Assembly (NCBI GenBank): GCA_041485845.1 | Contig: JBGPKH010000206.1 | Location: 1 to 12,915 of the forward strand | Origin: OMOG01 sp041485845 | Lineage (GTDB): Bacteria; Acidobacteriota; Terriglobia; Bryobacterales; Bryobacteraceae | Length of the DNA stretch: 12,915 nt | Reading direction: 5' to 3' | In this document: positions 5,769-10,972 of the stretch, piece after piece | Position numbering within the stretch: position 1 is the first letter of the stretch | Layout: every line of letters begins with the position of its first letter | Position numbers and translations under genes: made by a program | Notes under the pieces: model-generated | Database searches by the model: none | Seen by the model: the letters and a program-made list of their open reading frames with translations, nothing else | What the model was told of the DNA's origin: nothing

Positions 5769-6644
5769 ATGGCTATGCTCTCCAGAATTCTGGCGCCGGT
5801 GGTCTTTTCGGCACGGTGCCAGGATGCGACGCGATACGCGGCCGCTTTGGCATGCCGCTTCCACTGCAATCTCGATCTCCTCCACGTGTTCGTACAGCCT
5901 TGGGCCGCCTTCAGTTCGGGTGAAGGCTACGCCACGCCTCCACCCTACGATCTGCAGGCGACCTTGATGCAGGTCCAGGCCCAGATTGACGAATTCCTGC
6001 GCGACGAGCTCCAGGATCTGCCGGTGCGGACCGCGGTGCGGGAGGGGGACCCCGCCCGGACCATCGCCGAATACGCCTGCACCGAAAACTGCGATCTGAT
6101 TGTCATGCCGACCCACGGCTACGGCCCGTTCCGCCGTTTCCTGCTCGGGTCGGTGACCGCCAAGGTGCTTCACGACGTGCACTGTCCCGTCTTTACCGGC
6201 CCGCACCTGGAACATCCGCCGGCCATGACGGCGCCGGGTTTCCAGAAGATCCTTTGCGCTCTCGATCTCCGTCCGGAGAGCCGCGCGGTGCTGGCCTGGG
6301 CCTCGCGGTTCGCCGCCGAGTTCGGGTCGAAACTCTCCCTGGTGCATGCCATTCCGGCTGCCACAAACCGCCTGGATGGCATCTACTTCGATGCCGCCTG
6401 GCGCGCCGACATCCTGGCACACGCCCGCAGCCGCATCGAGGCCCTGCGGGATGACTTGGCCGTCGATGCGGAAGTCCTGATTGAGTCCGGAGACATTCCG
6501 GGTGCGGTACGGGCGGCCGCGGAGTCTGCCGGGGCCGATCTGTTGGTGGTCGGCCGCGGGCACCCGCATGGCGTCCTCGGACGCTTGCGCACCAACACGT
6601 ATGGGATCGTGCGCGAATCGCCCTGTCCGGTAATTGCCGTCTGA
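5769..6644 (+). CDS. Universal stress protein with two tandem Usp domains
   Basis: 291 residues. ATG 5769 is chosen because GGAAAGGGG lies just upstream (5756-5764); the frame also opens at TTG 5754. Domain 1 (about 3-145) has the ILAPVVFS opening strand and, at 112-129, a PTHGYGPFRRFLLGS loop that keeps G-9x-G-S of the Usp nucleotide-binding signature, although the first Gly is Pro. Domain 2 (about 158-291) begins KILCALDL and ends with VGRGHPHGVLGRLRTN (261-276) before ESPCPVIAV; here the second Gly and the G-S pair are replaced, so nucleotide binding by this half is doubtful. Fused tandem Usps act as cytosolic stress, redox or energy sensors. The gene follows the micro-membrane protein and overlaps the NHL frame by 11 nt. 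Confidence 0.92.
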   Translation: MAMLSRILAPVVFSARCQDATRYAAALACRFHCNLDLLHVFVQPWAAFSSGEGYATPPPYDLQATLMQVQAQIDEFLRDELQDLPVRTAVREGDPARTIAEYACTENCDLIVMPTHGYGPFRRFLLGSVTAKVLHDVHCPVFTGPHLEHPPAMTAPGFQKILCALDLRPESRAVLAWASRFAAEFGSKLSLVHAIPAATNRLDGIYFDAAWRADILAHARSRIEALRDDLAVDAEVLIESGDIPGAVRAAAESAGADLLVVGRGHPHGVLGRLRTNTYGIVRESPCPVIAV

Positions 6645-7317
6645 GCTTGGGAAGACCTGGCGATACGCGCGCATCGATGAGGCCGCCCCCCGGACGCGAG
6701 TCACCCCGCCACGTCCCGCCGTGGATGGCCAGTTCCGGCAGCCCACCGGCGTCACCTGGGACACACGGGGCAACATCTTCATCAGCGACGGCTACATCAA
6801 CTCGCGGGTGGCCAAGTACGACCAGAACGGCGACTGGGTCAAGCAGTGGGGCGACCGCGGAACCAGGCAGGGCGAGTTCAACACGCCGCACAGTATCGCC
6901 GCCGATGCCAACGGAAACATCTACGTGGCCGATCGCGGCAATCGCCGCATCCAGGTGTTCGACCCAAACGGCGGTTTTCTGCGCGAGATCGCCATCGACG
7001 TGCCGGTGCCGCCGGACGCCCATCCCTGGATGGGCAACCAGCCGGGCGCCGAGGCGGGAGCCAGGCAGAGCGGCGCACCTTGGGCCATCTGCATCACTCC
7101 CGGACCGGCCCAATACCTGTACAGCGCCGATGCATACCCCGGCCGCATCTATAAGTTGTCGCTCGATGGCAAGGTGCTGGGAATGATCGGCAAGTCCGGC
7201 CGGCAGGCGAAGCAGTTCGGCTGGATTCACGAGTTGGCCTGCCCGTCGGAAAACGAGATCTACGCCGCCGAGCTGTTGAACTGGCGCGTGCAGAAGCTCA
7301 TTCTGCACCCGCGGTAA
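6634..7317 (+). CDS. 5'-truncated NHL-repeat beta-propeller protein (possible gene remnant)
   Basis: The open frame begins just after a TAA at 6631-6633; the only early starts are TTG 6634 (inside the Usp gene, no ribosome site) and GTG 6721. Up to 227 residues. From residue 33 the sequence is a typical NHL propeller: FRQPTGVTWDTRGNIFISDG, FNTPHSIAADANGNIYVADR followed by GNRRIQVFD, APWAICITPGPAQYLYSADA, and a terminal blade ending in WRVQKLILHPR. As I recall them, the common acidobacterial relatives are about 330-370 residues with a signal peptide and further N-terminal blades; both are missing here, while the C-terminus is complete. The first 32 residues do not look like a leader peptide. 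Either the gene is a decayed or transposed fragment, or it is translated by coupling to the Usp gene as a cytosolic product. Confidence 0.65.
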   Translation: MPSELGKTWRYARIDEAAPRTRVTPPRPAVDGQFRQPTGVTWDTRGNIFISDGYINSRVAKYDQNGDWVKQWGDRGTRQGEFNTPHSIAADANGNIYVADRGNRRIQVFDPNGGFLREIAIDVPVPPDAHPWMGNQPGAEAGARQSGAPWAICITPGPAQYLYSADAYPGRIYKLSLDGKVLGMIGKSGRQAKQFGWIHELACPSENEIYAAELLNWRVQKLILHPR

Positions 7318-7357
7318 ATGCCGGGTCTTCACGCTTTGGATAGCAGCAACGGCCCGG

Positions 7358-8167
7358 CTACGCGATCGGCGGCATCACGGCGCGGAATTGGCCGCGGAAG
7401 ATTTCGCCGAAGATCCCGATCACCTGGTCGTGCAAGACGCCGTTGTCGGCCAGCAGGTGCTCGGACGCAGTGACGCTGTGCGGCGCGCCCCTCATGTCCG
7501 AGACACGGCCGCCGGCTTCCTGAACCAGCAGACTGCCGGCCGCCATGTCCCAGGGCTTCAGGCCGAATTCCCAGAAGAAGTCCAGCCGGCCGCAAGCCAC
7601 GTACGCCAGATCGATGGCCGCCGAACCGGTTCGACGCACGCCGTGTGACGCCATGGCCAACTGGTAGTAGAAGTGGATATTCACATTGTGGTGGCGCTTG
7701 CGGCTGGGGAAGCCGGTGGAAGCCAGGCTGTCGCTCAGTTGTTGGACGCGCGAGGCGCGAATCCGCCGGTTGTTCAAGTAGGCGCCGCCGCCGCGTTCCG
7801 CGGTGAACATTTCCTGCCGGATCGGATCGTAGATCACGCCCGCCACCAGTTCGCCCGCGCGCTCCAATCCCAAAGTGACGTTGAACATCGGAAAACTGTG
7901 GGCGAAATTGGTGGTGCCGTCGAGCGGGTCGACGAACCAGCGGTATTCCGAAGAGCTCTCGTGCCCGCCACCTTCCTCCGCCACGACAGCGTGCGAGGGG
8001 AAATAGGATCGCAGCCGTTCCACCACCAGCTTTTCGGACGCGCGATCGGCTTCCGTCACCAGATCGAATTCACCCTTGAGCTCGAATGCTACGCGCCGCT
8101 CAAAGTAGTTTGCCAGCAGGGTGCCGGCCTCACGCGCGATTTCGACAGCAGTCTCCAGATAGTGCAT
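7358..8167 (-). CDS. suhB: Inositol monophosphatase family enzyme
   Basis: 269 residues, the usual length for the family. Metal-binding motifs are all present: DLVTEAD (35-41), AEEGG (63-67, with the catalytic Glu), WFVDPLDGTTNFAH (77-90; Asp80 and Asp83) and the second family signature KPWDMAAG (204-211; Asp207) followed by LLVQEAGG. These coordinate two or three Mg ions for phosphate-ester hydrolysis, typically of myo-inositol-1-phosphate, though bacterial relatives also act on 3'-phosphoadenosine 5'-phosphate or fructose-1,6-bisphosphate; the sequence does not settle which. No strong ribosome site precedes ATG 8167. It is the last gene of the minus-strand cluster, 160 nt after hfq, and converges with the NHL frame 40 nt away. 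The symbol is by family only. Confidence 0.93.
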   Translation of the reverse strand: MHYLETAVEIAREAGTLLANYFERRVAFELKGEFDLVTEADRASEKLVVERLRSYFPSHAVVAEEGGGHESSSEYRWFVDPLDGTTNFAHSFPMFNVTLGLERAGELVAGVIYDPIRQEMFTAERGGGAYLNNRRIRASRVQQLSDSLASTGFPSRKRHHNVNIHFYYQLAMASHGVRRTGSAAIDLAYVACGRLDFFWEFGLKPWDMAAGSLLVQEAGGRVSDMRGAPHSVTASEHLLADNGVLHDQVIGIFGEIFRGQFRAVMPPIA

Positions 8168-8252
8168 CTATCGATCGTCTTTCCCGCCTTCTCCGCCCTC
8201 AAGTCCCGTCAGCCGGCGCTCGTGAACTTCCGCGATGCGAGCCAGCGCGCCG

Positions 8253-8280
8253 TTCGTCGCTGTTCATTCGTCGCTGTTCA
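8253..8280. repeat. 14-bp tandem duplication
   Basis: TTCGTCGCTGTTCA occurs twice, head to tail (8253-8266 and 8267-8280), in the gap between hfq and suhB. It is a simple duplication, possibly from slippage; no role is evident. Confidence 0.6.
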
Positions 8281-8327
8281 TCGGTTGCCCCTGACGCTGG
8301 TTGAGAACGAGAACCGCCGGAAGATCG

Positions 8328-8567
8328 CTACTTCTCTTCCTGGAGGTACTTGATGTCGTGCTTGAAAATGAACAAATTCGGTTCGCCCTTGCGGGTCAGG
8401 CGAATGAAAGACTGGTCGTAGTATTCGATCACGCCCAGCACCTCTTCGCCGTCGGCCATCTTCACCCGTACCAGGGCGGCATTCTCGATCAGTTGTTTGA
8501 GATACTTGGCCTCTTCAAACGTCTGCTCCGGGGCGCGCGCAGATTTTCCACTTTGTTGTGACGTAAT
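8328..8567 (-). CDS. hfq: Hfq-like RNA chaperone (LSm fold), apparent ATT start
   Basis: 79 codons. The fold matches Hfq: N-terminal helix EEAKYLKQLIENAA (18-31), Sm1 strands VRVKMADGEEVLGVIEYYDQ (33-52) where YDQ corresponds to the FDQ of E. coli Hfq, and Sm2 at 66-75 with FKHDI, equivalent to the conserved YKHAI. It should form a hexameric ring binding U-rich sRNA and A-rich mRNA. The frame has no ATG, GTG or TTG between an upstream TGA (8661-8663) and Val35, so a canonical start is absent. ATT at 8565-8567 is the likely start: AGGAG (8573-8577) sits five bases upstream and the resulting N-terminus (ITSQQSGK, probably translated with Met first) is of normal length. The gene starts 11 nt after the VWFA stop, so it is almost certainly cotranscribed. 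A single-base sequencing error (ATG read as ATT) is the alternative. Confidence 0.85.
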   Translation of the reverse strand: MTSQQSGKSARAPEQTFEEAKYLKQLIENAALVRVKMADGEEVLGVIEYYDQSFIRLTRKGEPNLFIFKHDIKYLQEEK

Positions 8568-8572
8568 GACTT

Positions 8573-8577
8573 CTCCT
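8573..8577 (-). promoter_or_regulatory. Ribosome binding site that fixes the hfq start
   Basis: AGGAG on the minus strand, five bases before the ATT codon and immediately after the VWFA stop codon. Its position decides between ATT 8567 and the other non-standard candidate, ATA twelve bases before the ATT-spaced site, which it overlaps. Confidence 0.6.
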
Positions 8578-8578
8578 G

Positions 8579-9556
8579 CTATTTCTTCTTTCGATCGGTG
8601 GGCGCCGGAGTTCTCTCGGGCGTCACCGAAATCCGGGCGCCCGGCGAGCCGGTATCGCCCTCAGACTCACCATAATAGCCGTTACGCGCCGAGACCCGCA
8701 ATTCGGGAGGCTTCATCCGCACTTCGAGCTTGTGGAACGGATCCTTCTTCAACGGCACGTCGTGGGGGTAAAAACCGAGGAGGTATTGCGTGCGCAGCTC
8801 CACGATGATATCGCTGAAGGCCTTGTCGAGCTGCGTTCCAAGGGCCGGCAGGAACGTCCGGCCGCCGGTACCCTGGGCCATGATCGTCAGAGCGTTCTCG
8901 CCGCCGATGTTCCGCCCCGCATCGTTGGTGATCGGCAACACCACTACGGCAAAAATCACCGCGTCTGCGAGTTGAGCTGCCTTTAGCGCCGCCTTCAGAT
9001 CGCGGGTGCTCGTGGTATCGCCGCCATCGGTCACCACGATGATCGCCTTGCGCCCCTGGCGGTTTTCCAGCGCCCGCGAAGCGTAGAAGATCGCATCGTA
9101 GAGCGACGTAGACTGTTCGCCGTGCAGCGTTTTGAGCGGACGCTCCAGCGCGGCGTAGTTGTGGGTGAAGTCGTGCTCCATGCGGATGTCGTAATTGAAG
9201 CTATAGAGCGCCACCGCATCCTCGCGATTGCCCTCCGCAAACAGCGCGTGGAGAAACCGCGCGGCGGAGTCCCCCTCGTACTTCAACTCCTTGGCCGTAG
9301 AGCCGCTGGTGTCCACCAGAAGCGCAATAGAAAGAGGTTGCTCGGTCTGGCGCGAGAAAACTGCAATGTCCTGCCGGGCGCCGTTGTCGTAGATTTCGAA
9401 GTCGTCCTTTTGCAGGGTTCCCACCAGTTCGCCCGCCTTGTTCTTGACCGACGCGATCACGCGAACCAGGCTCACGTTCACCTTGATCGTGGCCATCTCC
9501 TGTGCAGAGATCGCGCGGACACAGAGAAGGGAGGCGAACAGAGCGGCGCGTGTCAT
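8579..9556 (-). CDS. Secreted VWFA-domain protein (acidobacterial VWFA-related family)
   Basis: 325 residues. ATG 9556 is preferred over an upstream in-frame start at 9628 because GAGGGA (9563-9568) lies six bases before it and it gives a signal peptide (MTRAALFASLLCVRAISAQ). Residues 26-67 form the family's N-terminal segment with VSLVRVIASVKNKAGELVG and DDFEIYDNGARQDIAVF. The von Willebrand A domain (about 75-255) has an intact metal site: DTSGS (82-86), Thr150 in STSLYDA and TDGGD (177-181). The C-terminal part ends with QYLLGFYP and RVSARNGYYGE, typical of the family. It should be an exported metal-dependent adhesion or scaffold protein; the ligand is unknown. Its ATG overlaps the MoaD-MoaE stop as ATGA, so translation is coupled, and hfq follows after 11 nt. 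Confidence 0.93.
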   Translation of the reverse strand: MTRAALFASLLCVRAISAQEMATIKVNVSLVRVIASVKNKAGELVGTLQKDDFEIYDNGARQDIAVFSRQTEQPLSIALLVDTSGSTAKELKYEGDSAARFLHALFAEGNREDAVALYSFNYDIRMEHDFTHNYAALERPLKTLHGEQSTSLYDAIFYASRALENRQGRKAIIVVTDGGDTTSTRDLKAALKAAQLADAVIFAVVVLPITNDAGRNIGGENALTIMAQGTGGRTFLPALGTQLDKAFSDIIVELRTQYLLGFYPHDVPLKKDPFHKLEVRMKPPELRVSARNGYYGESEGDTGSPGARISVTPERTPAPTDRKKK

Positions 9557-10299
9557 TCGCGGTCCCTCGCGGCCGCGGTCTGGGGTTCGGCAGTGGGCAC
9601 GTCGCGGTCCCACTCTCCTTCCACCCAAACTTCGCCGTCCACGAAGTGCTCCTTCTTCCAGATGGGCACCAGCTTCTTCAGCCGGTTGATGCCTTCCAGC
9701 GCCGCTTCAAACGCAGGACGCCGGTGGGGGGCGGCCGCGATTACGGCGACGCTCGTCTCACCGATCAGCATGCGTCCCAGGCGATGCACCATGGCCACGC
9801 GGCCGACCGCGTAAGAGCCGGCGATTTCCCGCCCGATCTTCACCATCGTCTTGAGCGCCATGGCTTCGTAACATTCGTAATCCAGGCACAGCGTGCGACG
9901 GCCCCTGGTGTGGTTGCGGACCGTGCCCTCGAAGGTCACGACCGCGCCCTCCGCGCCGGTCATGATGCGCGCAACCATGGCGCGCGGATCGATAGCCTGC
10001 CGGGTCAACGCGAAGTAGTGGCCGTCCTCGGTTACCTCTACCCGGTCGCTCGTTACCCCGCCGCTGACGGGCGGCAGAAAGGCCACTTCATCGCCGTTCT
10101 CCACGCTCGTCGAAAGCTCCGCAAACTCCTGATTCCTGGCCATTACGATGCTGCGAGCCATATCCCGAAAACGCGGATACCGGGTGGCGTAGCTCTCGAA
10201 GATCGTGGCCAGATCGGCGCCGTCGGGAAAGTCGCACTCCTCGGCGGCGCGCCCCACGAATTCCTTGAGCATCCCGAAAAACAACACTCGTACTCGCAT
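9553..10299 (-). CDS. Fused MoaD-MoaE molybdopterin synthase
   Basis: 248 residues. Residues 1-81 are MoaD: ubiquitin-like fold opening MRVRVLFFGMLKEFVG and ending FLPPVSGG with the Gly80-Gly81 tail that is thiocarboxylated. Residues 88-235 are MoaE: VTFEGTVRNHTRG (121-133), VHRLGRMLIGETSV, and the lysine pair Lys208 and Lys215 in LKKLVPIWKKE, matching Lys119 and Lys126 of E. coli MoaE. MoaD and MoaE together insert the dithiolene sulfurs into precursor Z to make molybdopterin. Because activation needs a free Gly-Gly end, the fusion must be cut after Gly81, as reported for mycobacterial MoaX. No other molybdenum-cofactor gene is in view. No strong ribosome site precedes ATG 10299; TAGACT (10318-10323, minus strand) is a weak -10 candidate. 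First gene of the minus-strand cluster. Confidence 0.93.
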   Translation of the reverse strand: MRVRVLFFGMLKEFVGRAAEECDFPDGADLATIFESYATRYPRFRDMARSIVMARNQEFAELSTSVENGDEVAFLPPVSGGVTSDRVEVTEDGHYFALTRQAIDPRAMVARIMTGAEGAVVTFEGTVRNHTRGRRTLCLDYECYEAMALKTMVKIGREIAGSYAVGRVAMVHRLGRMLIGETSVAVIAAAPHRRPAFEAALEGINRLKKLVPIWKKEHFVDGEVWVEGEWDRDVPTAEPQTAAARDRE

Positions 10300-10359
10300 A
10301 GTGGGCGGTTAACTTTCAGTCTAACAGACGGTTCCGGGCGGTCCTCCGTTGCGCCGGGT

Positions 10360-10365
10360 TACAAT
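10360..10365 (+). promoter_or_regulatory. -10 box close to the thioesterase start
   Basis: TACAAT, eleven bases before ATG 10377, in a GTTACAATG context. Transcription would start near 10372, giving a leader of only about five nucleotides; no Shine-Dalgarno sequence is present. No convincing -35 hexamer was seen. Confidence 0.35.
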
Positions 10366-10376
10366 GCGATGTCCCC

Positions 10377-10796
10377 ATGAAACCTGCTGCCGAGACGCGC
10401 ATTCGCGTGCGTTACGCGGAGACCGACCAGATGGGTGTGGTCTATTACGCGAACTACCTGGTTTGGATGGAGGTGGGCCGCGTCGAATTGTGCAAGGTGT
10501 GCGGCTTCAACTATCGCGATATGGAGCGCGAGGACGGCGTTCTCCTGGCCGTGGCCGAAGCCCATTGCCGATACTCATTTCCCGCGCGGTTCGACGACGA
10601 GGTGATCGTCAAGACCTGGATCGAGGAGGCCGGCTCCAGGATGATGAAGTTCGCGTACGAAATGCGGCTGGCGGCGGACGACCGCAAACTGGCCACCGGC
10701 TACACCCGTCACATCTTTGTGACGCGTGAGCTGAAGCCTACGAGGTTACCGGAGAAGTATCACGCCATGTTCGGCCTAACGCCGCAGCGCCCGTAA
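10377..10796 (+). CDS. Acyl-CoA thioesterase, YbgC/FadM hotdog family
   Basis: 139 residues, normal length. The 4-hydroxybenzoyl-CoA thioesterase-type active site signature is complete: VRYAETDQMGVVYYANYLVW at 11-30, with Asp17 as the catalytic acid and the Tyr23-Tyr24-Ala-Asn stretch, followed by a long helix starting MEVGRVEL. The rest forms the hotdog sheet (AHCRYSFPARFDDEVIVKTW, then SRMMKFAYEM and TGYTRHIFV). Such tetrameric cytosolic enzymes hydrolyse acyl-CoA thioesters; YbgC proper sits with tol-pal genes, which are absent here, so a FadM-like or general housekeeping role is equally possible. It is divergent from the MoaD-MoaE gene with 77 nt between starts and seems to be monocistronic, ending before a hairpin. 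Confidence 0.92.
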   Translation: MKPAAETRIRVRYAETDQMGVVYYANYLVWMEVGRVELCKVCGFNYRDMEREDGVLLAVAEAHCRYSFPARFDDEVIVKTWIEEAGSRMMKFAYEMRLAADDRKLATGYTRHIFVTRELKPTRLPEKYHAMFGLTPQRP

Positions 10797-10860
10797 CGCC
10801 CACGTCCCACCAAGACCGCACCCCCGAAGAACACCAGTGATCCTATGAAAGCGCTGTAGC

Positions 10861-10890
10861 GGGGTTCTGGCGTACTTTAGCCAGAACCCC
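10861..10890. terminator. Perfect 11-bp hairpin after the thioesterase gene
   Basis: GGGGTTCTGGC (10861-10871) and GCCAGAACCCC (10880-10890) pair perfectly around an 8-nt loop (GTACTTTA). It lies 65 nt after the thioesterase stop. Only TT follows the stem, so a strict rho-independent terminator is not shown; an operator for the permease gene (start 83 nt downstream) is an alternative reading. Confidence 0.45.
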
Positions 10891-10972
10891 TTACCACGGG
10901 CTGCTAATCTAATCTAAAAACAATCGCTAACCAATTTCAGGCCGATTCGTCCGATTATAGAAACGGAGCAAC

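Noticed and set aside
5517..6782. 421-codon minus-strand frame over the micro-protein and Usp genes
   Set aside because: Antisense to recognisable Usp domains; low-complexity Arg/Gly/His composition and no family features.
6193..7332. 379-codon minus-strand frame over Usp and NHL genes
   Set aside because: Antisense shadow of two genes with clear homology on the plus strand.
8301..8561. 86-codon plus-strand frame over hfq
   Set aside because: It is the antisense shadow of the Hfq-like frame, which has conserved Sm motifs.
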